Assembly: GCA_018268595.1 (NCBI GenBank)
Contig: JAFDWH010000009.1
Location: forward strand, 1 to 64,000
Length of the DNA stretch: 64,000 nt
Direction of reading: 5' to 3'
DNA from: Actinomycetota bacterium
Lineage (GTDB): Bacteria > Actinomycetota > Thermoleophilia > Solirubrobacterales > Solirubrobacteraceae
In this document: in pieces, positions 42,820-50,051 of the stretch
Layout of the letters: every line of letters begins with the position of its first letter
Position numbering within the stretch: the first letter of the stretch is position 1
Position numbers and translations under genes: made by a program
The notes under the pieces: generated by a model
The model's input: the letters and a program-made list of their open reading frames with translations, nothing else
The model's database searches: none
What the model was told of the DNA's origin: nothing

Positions 42820-44112
42820 TCAGGCGGCCGCCGCGCCCGGGCGGCAGTCGTCGCGCGGCAGGAACGGCAGGCCGGGCAGGCGCGTCTCGGCGGACAGCAG
42901 GCGCATGCCCTCCGTCGTGCGCTCGAAGTCGGCGCCGAGCCGGGAGCTGGCCGTGACGTCGAGGCCGAGCGCGAGCGCGGAGGAGCTGAGCGCGTACGTG
43001 CGGCGATCGACGACGCCGGCGCGCGCGATCCGCTCGCGGACCGCCGCCGCCCGCCGCGCGAGCGCTCCGAGCGCCAGCGGGTCCCTCAGCGCCGCCACGA
43101 GCGCGTCGGCGGCCGCGCGGTTGCGCGCGTCGTGCAGGTCGAGCGTCCCGTCCAGCTCGGTGACGAGCTGCGCTCCGGCGCCGGTGCCGGCGCGCGCGAC
43201 GCCGCGGATGCCGCGCAGCCCGGCGGCGGCGCCGAAGCGCGTGACGGTGTGGACGACGAGCCGACTCGGCCGGCCTTGCGCGTCGAGCGAGTAGGAGACG
43301 ACGGCCTCGCCCTCGCGGCCGGCGGCCGCCCCGCCGGGCCCGACCGCGGCCGCGAGGTCGAAGCCGGCGTCGACCTGCAGGAACCAGGTGCTGCCGCCGT
43401 CGCGGCGCGTCGACGCGCCGATCAGGGCGCCGGCCGAGCCGCCGAGCGCCGCGACCGGCAGCGCGACCTTCAGCTGCGCGAGGCCGCCGCGCGCGACCGA
43501 GCGCTCGTCCGGCGGCGGCAGCTCGGCGTGCGGGCGCCAGCCGAGCGCGTCGCAGAGGATCGAGCAGCCGCTGCGCACGGCGTCGACCGCCTTGCCGCCG
43601 AGCGTCGCCTTGGACCCGTAGCGCGCGACGAACGCGCGCGCGGCAGCCGCGCTCGGCAGCGTCCAGGAGCGCCCGGAGGTGACGCTCAAGCCGACGCTCG
43701 CGCTCACGCCGACGCCGAGACGCCGCCCGGCGCTCACGTGCAGCCCGAGGCCCACCTCGCCGCCGCGCTGCGACCCGTCGAGCAGCGAGACGGTGACGCG
43801 GCCGTCGGAGTCGCGAACCGTCGTCAGCGTGCCGCTGCGGCCGAGCCGGACCAGCTCGAACGCGCCGTCGAGCGCCTCCCGTCTCGTCGTGCGCTCGAGC
43901 GGGCACGGCGCGAGCTCGTCCGCGGGCGGTTGCGGACGGGCGCAGGGGACGCCGGCGACGTGGCAGAGCCCGCGCTGGAGGCCCGCGAGCACGTGCCCGG
44001 CGCCGCCGCCGGACGTGAGCCCGGCGGCGAGCGCGAGGACGACGGCGACGAGCAGAACGAGCGCGACCCATTCGCTCGTCGCCTGCCCGCATGCGTCGCG
44101 CCAGCGCCTCAT
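42820..44112 (-). CDS. Large prepilin-like exported protein (430 aa)
   Basis: I do not recognise the main domain. The N-terminus (RRWRDACGQATSEWVALVLLV) has a short basic leader, a Gly followed by Glu at +5 and then a hydrophobic helix to residue ~32: the pattern cut by prepilin peptidase. The remaining ~390 residues are soluble and beta/alpha mixed, with Cys pairs (GLCHVAGVPC; SGCSILC) and many Gly/Val strands (GLGLHVSAGRRLGVGVSASVGLSV). It may be an adhesin or a pilus-tip-like subunit carried by a pilin anchor. It stands alone, ahead of the HD gene. Confidence 0.7.
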   Translation of the reverse strand: MRRWRDACGQATSEWVALVLLVAVVLALAAGLTSGGGAGHVLAGLQRGLCHVAGVPCARPQPPADELAPCPLERTTRREALDGAFELVRLGRSGTLTTVRDSDGRVTVSLLDGSQRGGEVGLGLHVSAGRRLGVGVSASVGLSVTSGRSWTLPSAAAARAFVARYGSKATLGGKAVDAVRSGCSILCDALGWRPHAELPPPDERSVARGGLAQLKVALPVAALGGSAGALIGASTRRDGGSTWFLQVDAGFDLAAAVGPGGAAAGREGEAVVSYSLDAQGRPSRLVVHTVTRFGAAAGLRGIRGVARAGTGAGAQLVTELDGTLDLHDARNRAAADALVAALRDPLALGALARRAAAVRERIARAGVVDRRTYALSSSALALGLDVTASSRLGADFERTTEGMRLLSAETRLPGLPFLPRDDCRPGAAAA

Positions 44113-44214
44113 CGCGCCGAGCTTCGCGCAGCGCGACGCGCGGTCCGGCTCGGCGCGCGGCGATTGGCACGGTTGCTGCGCAGCGCTGTGACCGCACGCC
44201 GCTGTCGCGTCGCG

Positions 44215-45102
44215 CTACGCCCCCGCGGCCAGCGCCTGCAGCACCCCCTCGCGCAGGCCACCGCGCGCGATCTCGAGCGGGCCGAGGCGCTCCGCGACCG
44301 CCGCCAGCACGACGATGCCCGCCGGCAGCAGCCGCGCCCGTTCGGGCGCGATCGGCAGCCGCTCGGCGACGCGCGCCGACGGCGCCGCGCAGACGCGCTC
44401 GAGCGCGCGCTCGAGCGTCGCCCGCTCGAGGCAGGGACCGGCGAGGCGCCGCAGCGACGTGGCGCTGCCGCCGACCGCGAGCGCGCGCTCGACCGGCGGC
44501 AGCTCGACGCCGTCGAGCGTCTGCTCGACCGCCGCCCGCAGCGCCTGCAGCTCGCGCGGGCTCGGCGGGTCGCCGGCCAGATGCTCGCGCACGAGGTCGC
44601 CCGTGCCGAGCGGCAACGACGCCGACCACGCCGCCCCGCGAGCGCACGTCCCGACGACGAGCTGCGCGGAGCCGCCCCCGACGTCGACGACGGCGACCGG
44701 GTCCGAGCCGGCGCTGCCGAGCGCGCACGTCGCCCCCGCGAACGCGAGCCGCGCCTCGTCGTGCTCGCTCAGCAGCTCGACCGGGACGCCGGCCGCCGCC
44801 GCCAGCGCGTGGCAGACGGCGAGCCCGTCGGCGCTGCGCCGCAGCGCCGCCGTCGCTACGACCCGCAGCGCGGTGGCGCCGAGCGACCGCGCCTCGTCGG
44901 CCTGCGCGGCGACGACGGCGGCGAGCGCGTCGCGCGTCGCCGCCGGCACGACGCCGCCCGCACGGCACGAGCGCCCGAGCTGCGTGAAGGCGCGCCGCTC
45001 GACGACCGGGGCCAGCGGCGGCCCGCCGTCCGCCGGCTCCGTGACGTCCGCGACCAGCAGCCGCGTCGTGTTCGAGCCGATGTCGATGCAGGCGCAGCGC
45101 AC
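44215..45102 (-). CDS. Ppx/GppA-family phosphatase
   Basis: An exopolyphosphatase or pppGpp phosphohydrolase-like protein (295 aa) consisting of the two actin-fold domains only. Motifs: phosphate-1 CIDIGSNTTRLLVAD, RVVATAALR, LLSEHDEARLAFAGA, phosphate-2 VVDVGGGSAQLVVG, and PLGTGDLV. The start at the GTG 45102 fits the family and has TACGCT 10 nt upstream; an in-frame start at 45141 would add 13 hydrophobic residues. It would influence polyphosphate or alarmone levels. Confidence 0.9.
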   Translation of the reverse strand: MRCACIDIGSNTTRLLVADVTEPADGGPPLAPVVERRAFTQLGRSCRAGGVVPAATRDALAAVVAAQADEARSLGATALRVVATAALRRSADGLAVCHALAAAAGVPVELLSEHDEARLAFAGATCALGSAGSDPVAVVDVGGGSAQLVVGTCARGAAWSASLPLGTGDLVREHLAGDPPSPRELQALRAAVEQTLDGVELPPVERALAVGGSATSLRRLAGPCLERATLERALERVCAAPSARVAERLPIAPERARLLPAGIVVLAAVAERLGPLEIARGGLREGVLQALAAGA

Positions 45103-45112
45103 GGCGTGAGCG

Positions 45113-45118
45113 AGCGTA
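45113..45118 (-). promoter_or_regulatory. -10 element TACGCT of the Ppx/GppA gene
   Basis: Minus strand TACGCT, 10 nt before the GTG at 45102. It favours this start over 45141. Confidence 0.35.
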
Positions 45119-45168
45119 ACCGCGATGAGGAGCGGGCGCACGCGGCGTTTGAGGCATCATGGGCCCCC

Positions 45169-46029
45169 GTGAACGACGAGCTGGCGATCGAGGTCCGCGG
45201 CCTGCGCAAGCGCTACGGCGACCTGGAGGCGGTCCGCGGGCTCGACTTCGCGGTCCGCCGGGGCGAGGTCTACGGCCTGCTCGGCCCCAACGGAGCGGGC
45301 AAGACGACGACGGTCGAAATCCTCGAGGGCTACCGCGACCGCAGCGACGGCGACGTGACGGTGCTCGGCCACGACCCGCAGCTGCGCGCGCGCGAGCTGC
45401 GCGAACGCGTCGGGATCGTGCTGCAGAGCACCGGCATCTACCGCCACCTGACCGTGCGCGAGGTGCTCGCGCACTTCGCCGGCCTCTACCCCGCTCCGCG
45501 CGGCGTCGAGGAGGTGATCGAGCTGGTCGGCCTTGGCGGCAAGGAGGACGCGCGCACGCGCACGCTCTCGGGTGGGCAGCTGCGCCGCCTCGACCTCGCG
45601 CTCGCGCTGATCGGCGACCCGGAGCTGATCTTCCTCGACGAGCCGACGACCGGGTTCGACCCGGCGGCGCGGCGTGGCGCGTGGGATACGATCCGCTCGC
45701 TGAAGGCGCTCGGCAAGACGGTCGTGCTGACGACGCACTACCTCGACGAGGCGCAGGCGCTCGCCGACCGCGTCGCGATCGTCAAGGACGGGCGCATCCT
45801 CGTCGAGGGCGCGCCGAGCGAGCTGGGCGCGGGCGACGGCGCGACGCGCTACCGCGTCGCGTGGCGCAACGGCAGCGGGCTGCTCAACCAGCGCGAGACG
45901 GACGACCCGACCTCGCTGCTGCACGAGCTGACCTCCGCCGCGCTCGAGCGCGGCGAGCGGCTCGACAGCCTCAGCGTCACGCGCCCGACGCTCGAGGACG
46001 TCTACCTGGAGCTGACCGCCGATGCCTGA
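45169..46029 (+). CDS. ABC-2 exporter ATP-binding protein
   Basis: ATPase subunit (286 aa) of a DrrA/CcmA-like exporter. Walker A GPNGAGKTTT, Q-loop VLQSTG, signature LSGGQLRRLDLAL, Walker B LIFLDEPTTGFD, switch THYLDEAQ. The C-terminal ~70 residues, with the closing PTLEDVYLELT, are typical of the drug-exporter subfamily. It starts at the GTG at 45169 and overlaps its permease gene by 8 nt. Likely substrates are drugs, lipids or polysaccharide; not determinable. Confidence 0.92.
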   Translation: MNDELAIEVRGLRKRYGDLEAVRGLDFAVRRGEVYGLLGPNGAGKTTTVEILEGYRDRSDGDVTVLGHDPQLRARELRERVGIVLQSTGIYRHLTVREVLAHFAGLYPAPRGVEEVIELVGLGGKEDARTRTLSGGQLRRLDLALALIGDPELIFLDEPTTGFDPAARRGAWDTIRSLKALGKTVVLTTHYLDEAQALADRVAIVKDGRILVEGAPSELGAGDGATRYRVAWRNGSGLLNQRETDDPTSLLHELTSAALERGERLDSLSVTRPTLEDVYLELTADA

Positions 46030-46768
46030 GCCGCGCAGCGTCGCGGCGCTCTCGTGGCGCCAGTTCCGGCTCGAGCGCACGATGTTCTGGCGCAACCCGA
46101 GCGCCGCCTTCTTCAACTTCCTGCTGCCGCTGCTGTTCCTCGTGCTGCTGTGCGCGGTGCTGACGAAGCAGAGCGACCGCGACGTGATCGTGCCGGGGAT
46201 CGCCGGCATGGCGGTGCTGGCGACGACGTTCAGCGCGCTCGCCTACAACGTCGTCTTCCTGCGCGAGCAGGGGATCCTCAAGCGCATGCGCGGCACCCCG
46301 CTGCCGTCGGGCGCCTACCTGCTGGGGATCGCCGGCAACGCGGTCGCGAACACGGCGATCCAGGTCGTGCTGATCGTCGTCGCGGGCAAGGTCTTCTACG
46401 GGATCGACTGGCCCCAGGACGTCCCCGAGCTGGTGCTGTTCGTCGTGCTCGGCGTCGTCTGCTTCGCCTCGCTGGGCGTCGCGCTCGCGCACGCGATCCC
46501 GACGTTCGAGGCCGCGACCGTCTACGTGAACGTGATCTTCCTGCCGGTCGTGTTCATCTCGATCGACGCGGCGCACGACCCGGCGTTCCTGCGCGGGATC
46601 GCCGAGGCGCTGCCGCTCGCGCACCTGATCGACGGGCTGTCGGCCGCGATGGTGAGCGGCGAGGGGCTCGGCGACGAGTGGTCGGCGCTCGGCGTCCTCG
46701 TCGTGTGGACGGTGCTGGGCGTGGCGCTCGCGATCCGCGGCTTCAGCTGGGAGCAGCGCCGGGGCTGA
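46022..46768 (+). CDS. ABC-2 type permease
   Basis: The membrane half of the exporter (248 aa) with six predicted helices: ~28-45, 57-75, 95-125, 137-160, 166-186 and 222-242. The loop YNVVFLREQGILKRMRGTPLPSGAYL between helices 2 and 3 is the family's conserved cytoplasmic coupling region. Its last 26 nt overlap the convergent GNAT gene end. Confidence 0.9.
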   Translation: MPEPRSVAALSWRQFRLERTMFWRNPSAAFFNFLLPLLFLVLLCAVLTKQSDRDVIVPGIAGMAVLATTFSALAYNVVFLREQGILKRMRGTPLPSGAYLLGIAGNAVANTAIQVVLIVVAGKVFYGIDWPQDVPELVLFVVLGVVCFASLGVALAHAIPTFEAATVYVNVIFLPVVFISIDAAHDPAFLRGIAEALPLAHLIDGLSAAMVSGEGLGDEWSALGVLVVWTVLGVALAIRGFSWEQRRG

Positions 46769-47372
46769 GCGGCTCGGCGGTCGCGACGACGAACGCGGCC
46801 GGCGGCGCTCCCTCCAGCGCGAGTGGGACCGCCGCCAGCGGCCCTTCCTCGAACTCCTCGCGCAGCAGGCTGTAGACGTAGACGTCGTGCGCGAGGTCGC
46901 CGTGGCGGTGCCAGCGACGCAGCAGCCCCTCGCGCCGGAAGCCGAGCCGCTCGAGCGCCGTCTGCGAGCGGCCGTTCTCGACGTCGGCGTAGGCGCCGAG
47001 GCGTTCGAGCCCGAGGTGCAGGAAGGCGAGCTGCGCCACGAGCGCCTTGACCTCGCGGTTCGCGCCGCTGCCCCACCAGCGGCGGCCGAGCCACGTGCCG
47101 ATCACGGCGCGCCGATCGCGGATCGACAGCTCGGCGAGCCCGACGACCCCGATCGGCCCGTCCTCGCGATGGACGATCAGCAGGTCGAGCTGCTCGCCGC
47201 GCTCGCGCCGGTCCGCGAGGCCGACGACGTAGGCGGCCGGCTCCTCGACGCGGACGTACGGGCCCCACGAGAAGAAGCGGGTGACCGCGCGGTCGGAGCC
47301 GAGCTCGAACAGCGCGGGCGCGTCCTCCGGAGCGGCGTAGCGGAGGGTGAGCGTGGGCCCGTGCAGTCGCAT
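46743..47372 (-). CDS. GNAT-family N-acetyltransferase
   Basis: A 209-aa acetyltransferase of the RimJ/RimL-like group. Fold landmarks: TLTLRYAAPEDAPALFELG at the start, IGVVGLAEL, the acetyl-CoA loop region GTWLGRRWWGSGANREVKALV, and the late ERLGFRREGLLRRWHRHG...DVYVYSLLREE. About 25 C-terminal residues are hydrophobic and unlike the family. It may acetylate a protein N-terminus or a small amine. The ATG at 47372 has TATTCT 6 nt upstream. Confidence 0.87.
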   Translation of the reverse strand: MRLHGPTLTLRYAAPEDAPALFELGSDRAVTRFFSWGPYVRVEEPAAYVVGLADRRERGEQLDLLIVHREDGPIGVVGLAELSIRDRRAVIGTWLGRRWWGSGANREVKALVAQLAFLHLGLERLGAYADVENGRSQTALERLGFRREGLLRRWHRHGDLAHDVYVYSLLREEFEEGPLAAVPLALEGAPPAAFVVATAEPLSPGAAPS

Positions 47373-47378
47373 CCTGGG

Positions 47379-47384
47379 AGAATA
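47379..47384 (-). promoter_or_regulatory. -10 element TATTCT of the GNAT gene
   Basis: Minus strand TATTCT, 6 nt before the ATG at 47372; five of six match the consensus. Confidence 0.45.
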
Positions 47385-47449
47385 GGACGGGATGCTGACC
47401 GCCGATCGGCCCGCGCGCGACCGTCCGGACCCGCGCGCACACTCCACGT

Positions 47450-47478
47450 TTGGCGAACTGCGCCTCCGCACATACGGG
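47450..47478 (+). promoter_or_regulatory. Promoter candidate of the RsbW-like gene
   Basis: TTGGCG (47450-47455), 17-bp spacer, TACGGG (47473-47478), 8 nt before the GTG at 47487. Confidence 0.35.
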
Positions 47479-47486
47479 GTGATGAC

Positions 47487-48389
47487 GTGAGCGACGGCGT
47501 CGGGACACGATCTTCGGGCGGCATGCGCCGGCCCACGGGCGAGCACGAGGACGCGGTGCAGCCCGCGGTCCGTCTCGCCATGCCCGCGCTGCCCGCGAAC
47601 GTCGCGCTCGTGCGACAGGCGCTCGCCGGCCTGACCGAGGAGCTGGGCGTCGAGCCGGCCCGCGCGGCCGACATGAAGATCGCGCTCACCGAGGCCTGCA
47701 CCAACGTCGTCGTCCACGCCTACGACGACGAGCCGGGCCCGCTCGAGGTGACGATGGCGGTCGAGCACGAGCGGCTCGTGCTGGGCGTGCGCGACCGCGG
47801 CAGCGGCCTCCACCCGCTGCCCGGCCGCGACGAGGGCGCGCCGCTCGGCTTCGGGCTCGCGCTGATCGCCTCGCTGTCGGACGAGCTGGGCCTCGTCGGC
47901 GGCCGCCACGGCACCGAGGTCCGCATCGCCTTCGCGCTGTCCGGCGCGAGCGCCCCGCCGCTCGCGATCCAGCCGTCGGCGGACCCCGCGCCGGAGAGCG
48001 ACGCGATCGTGCTCGCGCTGCGGCCGCCGGAGCGCACCTCCCCCGTGCTCGGGCGGGTCGTCTCGCTCGTCGCGGCGCGTGCGGACTTCTCGATCGACCG
48101 GCTGTCGGACGCGCAGATCGTGAGCGACGCGATCGCGAGCGCGGCGACCGGCCACCTGCGCGACGGCACGCTCAGCGTCGCGATCGACGAGCATGCGCGC
48201 GGCTTCGACCTGCTCGTCGGCTCGTTCGCGGCCGGAGGCGCACAGCGTGTGGTCGACGACACCGAGCTGCCGGGCCTCGGCTCGCTGCTCGAGCGGCTGA
48301 CCGACGCGGTCACCGTCGAGCCGGTGGACGGCGGCGACGGCGACGGCGACGGCGAGCAGCTGCGTGTTCGCCTGCTGACGCGCGACTGA
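47487..48389 (+). CDS. RsbW-like ATP-binding regulator with unknown C-terminal domain
   Basis: A 300-residue protein. Residues ~30-150 are a GHKL (HATPase_c_2) domain of the anti-sigma/serine-kinase type: N-box ALTEACTNVVVHAYDDE, G1 DRGSGLHP, G2 PLGFGLALIASLSDEL. The second half (~165-290) is an unrecognised domain with alternating strands and helices that also looks like a degenerate repeat of a similar size. RsbW-type proteins bind alternative sigma or anti-anti-sigma factors. No partner STAS gene is adjacent; the Crp-like regulator follows 82 nt later. Confidence 0.8.
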   Translation: MSDGVGTRSSGGMRRPTGEHEDAVQPAVRLAMPALPANVALVRQALAGLTEELGVEPARAADMKIALTEACTNVVVHAYDDEPGPLEVTMAVEHERLVLGVRDRGSGLHPLPGRDEGAPLGFGLALIASLSDELGLVGGRHGTEVRIAFALSGASAPPLAIQPSADPAPESDAIVLALRPPERTSPVLGRVVSLVAARADFSIDRLSDAQIVSDAIASAATGHLRDGTLSVAIDEHARGFDLLVGSFAAGGAQRVVDDTELPGLGSLLERLTDAVTVEPVDGGDGDGDGEQLRVRLLTRD

Positions 48390-48399
48390 GACCTCGCCG

Positions 48400-48494
48400 T
48401 ACAGCGTATCTCGTTCGGGTCCTGACACGATCAGGCTTGGCGCACTTGCCAGGGCCTGAGTTTGCGTTCGCATGCGCAACAGGAATACGCTGTA
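48400..48494. promoter_or_regulatory. Paired inverted operator and control region of the Crp-like gene
   Basis: The decamer TACAGCGTAT (48400-48409) recurs as its exact reverse complement ATACGCTGTA at 48485-48494, four nt before the ATG at 48499. Between them lie the dyad CCTGA-N5-TCAGG (48421-48435) and a CAGGC/GCCTG hairpin (48432-48458), possibly the terminator of the upstream gene. Two oppositely facing sites 75 bp apart suit looping autoregulation by the Crp-like protein. Confidence 0.5.
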
Positions 48495-48498
48495 TCGC

Positions 48499-49242
48499 AT
48501 GGCAGCCGGAAACGCCTTCGTACGCGTTCTCGAGGAGGATCCAGAGCTCGCCGCCGGCCTCGACCCGACCAGCGTGCAGCTGGCGACGCGGCACGCGATC
48601 GCCGCCGTCGAGATCATCGCCCCCGGCCCGTGGGAGCCGGCCTTCCCGGCCGACGGCGGCGCCGGCAGCCTCGGGCTGCTGGTGCTCGACGGCCTGCTGA
48701 TGCGCGACGTGACAGTCGCGCACGCGACGTGCACCGAGCTGATCGGCCGCGGCGACGTGCTGCGGCCGTGGGACTGGGAGCGCGACGTGCTGACGATCAA
48801 GCCCGCGGTCACCTGGACGGCGCTGCAGCCGGTGCGGCTGGCGGTCCTCGACCGGCGCATCGCAGGCGTCATGGGGCGCTGGCCGGAGCTCGTGAGCGCC
48901 GTCGTCGCACGCGCCGTGCGACGCTCGTTCGAGCTGGCCACGAATCAGGCGACGAGCCACCTGACGCGCGTCGACGCGCGCCTGGAGCTGCTGTTCTGGG
49001 GGCTCGCGGACCGCTGGGGTCGCGTGGGCCCGGACGGCGTCGTGCTGGAGCTGCCGCTCACGCACCAGGTGCTCGGCCGCCTCGTCGGGGCCCAGCGCCC
49101 GTCGGTCACGACGGCGCTGTCGGACCTCTCGCGCCGCGGCCTGATCGCGCGGCGCGAAGACGGCGCCTGGATCCTGCGCGGAGCCCCGCCCGGCGAGGAC
49201 GCCGAGCCGGCCGCGACCCAGCGCGCGATGCAGGCCGGTTAG
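48499..49242 (+). CDS. Crp/Fnr-type transcriptional regulator
   Basis: A 247-residue regulator. The N-terminal ~130 residues are a cyclic-nucleotide-like beta-roll (LGLLVLDGLLMRDVTV, GRGDVLRPWDW) without a recognisable cAMP phosphate cassette, and there are no Fnr-type cysteines. The C-terminal winged helix has LPLTHQVLGRLVGAQRPSVTTALSDLSRRGLIARREDGAW. The ligand is unknown. An ATG at 48472 in frame would add 9 residues, but it would put the proximal operator inside the coding region; I prefer 48499. Convergent with the Rpf-like gene across a palindrome. Confidence 0.85.
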   Translation: MAAGNAFVRVLEEDPELAAGLDPTSVQLATRHAIAAVEIIAPGPWEPAFPADGGAGSLGLLVLDGLLMRDVTVAHATCTELIGRGDVLRPWDWERDVLTIKPAVTWTALQPVRLAVLDRRIAGVMGRWPELVSAVVARAVRRSFELATNQATSHLTRVDARLELLFWGLADRWGRVGPDGVVLELPLTHQVLGRLVGAQRPSVTTALSDLSRRGLIARREDGAWILRGAPPGEDAEPAATQRAMQAG

Positions 49243-49252
49243 GAGTCCTAAC
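49238..49252. terminator. Palindrome across both stops of crp-like and rpf-like genes
   Basis: GTTAGGA-G-TCCTAAC, a perfect 7-bp dyad containing both TAG codons. It is too tight for a full hairpin, so it may be a terminator or a protein site. Confidence 0.35.
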
Positions 49253-49790
49253 TGCCGCAGGCGGGCCAGGGCGACGCGCCGCGTGCGCGGTAGAGCGCGA
49301 GCGCGCGGCGGTCCTGCTCGACCTCTGAGGCGTGCGCCGGGTCGCCGTGACCGCCCATCGCGTGCCACGTCTCGCGGTCGAACTGGTACTTGCCGCGGTA
49401 GGTCCCGTCGGCCGAGACCGCCCGCGGGTTCCCGCCCGACTCGCAACGGGCGATCCGCTCGAGCGCCGGCGGCACGCCGACCCGGCGACCGCCGCCGGCG
49501 GCGGCGCGCCCCTCGGCGAGGTCGATCCCGAGCGCGCGCGCCGTCTGCGAACCGACGACTCCGTCGACCGTCAGCCGCTTGCGCGCCTGGAAGCGCTTGA
49601 CGGCGCGGCCCGTCTGCGGACCGAAGACGCCGTCCGCCGGGATGCCGAGCTTGTGCTGCACCTGTGCGACGAGCGGTCCGCGGCTGCCGCGCTTCAGGGC
49701 GTGCGTGTCGGCGCTCGCGGGAGCGGAGAGCAGGCAGGCCGCGGCGAGCGCGAGCACGAGCGCGGGAACGATGGCGTGACGGGTGGACAT
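49248..49790 (-). CDS. Peptidoglycan-binding Rpf/lysozyme-like cell-wall lysin
   Basis: A secreted 180-aa protein. Residues 1-27 are the signal peptide. Residues ~30-92 are a peptidoglycan-binding type 1 domain (LKRGSRGPLVAQVQHKLGI, DGVFGPQTGRAVKRFQ). Residues ~108-178 are an Rpf/transglycosylase-like domain with LERIARCESGGNPRAVS (catalytic Glu), TYRGKYQFDRETWHAMGG and the final WPAC Cys, which likely pairs with the Cys before the Glu. It should cleave glycan strands to allow growth or resuscitation. It is preceded by a c-di-AMP riboswitch leader. Confidence 0.9.
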   Translation of the reverse strand: MSTRHAIVPALVLALAAACLLSAPASADTHALKRGSRGPLVAQVQHKLGIPADGVFGPQTGRAVKRFQARKRLTVDGVVGSQTARALGIDLAEGRAAAGGGRRVGVPPALERIARCESGGNPRAVSADGTYRGKYQFDRETWHAMGGHGDPAHASEVEQDRRALALYRARGASPWPACGS

Positions 49791-49802
49791 GGGACCTCCG
49801 TG

Positions 49803-49970
49803 GGCTCTTTCGGGCGCCTACGGGGTGAGCTGTCGGGCTCGCGCGGAAAGATCGCGCTACGCGGCCAGAGCACCCGTGCGATTCGGAGTGCCGGCGGCGA
49901 TTCGCCCCGTGGATCGCGAACGTCCGCGATCCGAGTGGGTCCCCCGCTCTCCGCCGTCGGGACGGCGAAG
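49803..49970 (-). ncRNA. ydaO/yuaA-type c-di-AMP riboswitch
   Basis: The leader of the Rpf-like gene carries the aptamer landmarks in order on the minus strand: AGCGGGGGACCCACTCGG, GGGGCGAATCGCC, a CGAATCGCACGGGTGC block, and the highly diagnostic CCCGACAGCTCACCCCGTAGGCGCC near the 3' end. Two-fold related halves are typical of this RNA, which binds two c-di-AMP molecules and usually switches expression off. Its association with cell-wall hydrolase genes is common in Actinobacteria. The exact 5' limit is approximate. Confidence 0.85.
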
Positions 49971-49977
49971 ACTCGGC

Positions 49978-50005
49978 AGTATCGGTCTGTCTTGCCTGCA
50001 AGCAA
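49978..50005 (-). promoter_or_regulatory. Promoter of the riboswitch-rpf transcript
   Basis: Minus strand TTGCTT (50000-50005), 16-bp spacer, GATACT (49978-49983). It places the start of the RNA near 49971, just before the aptamer. Confidence 0.5.
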
Positions 50006-50035
50006 AGCAGATCCGCCCGTCGGACGCGCTGCGAC

Positions 50036-50041
50036 TAAGCT
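50036..50041 (+). promoter_or_regulatory. -10 element TAAGCT of the peptidase gene
   Basis: TAAGCT ends 10 nt before the ATG at 50052; no Shine-Dalgarno. Confidence 0.4.
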
Positions 50042-50051
50042 CTCAGGCCCG

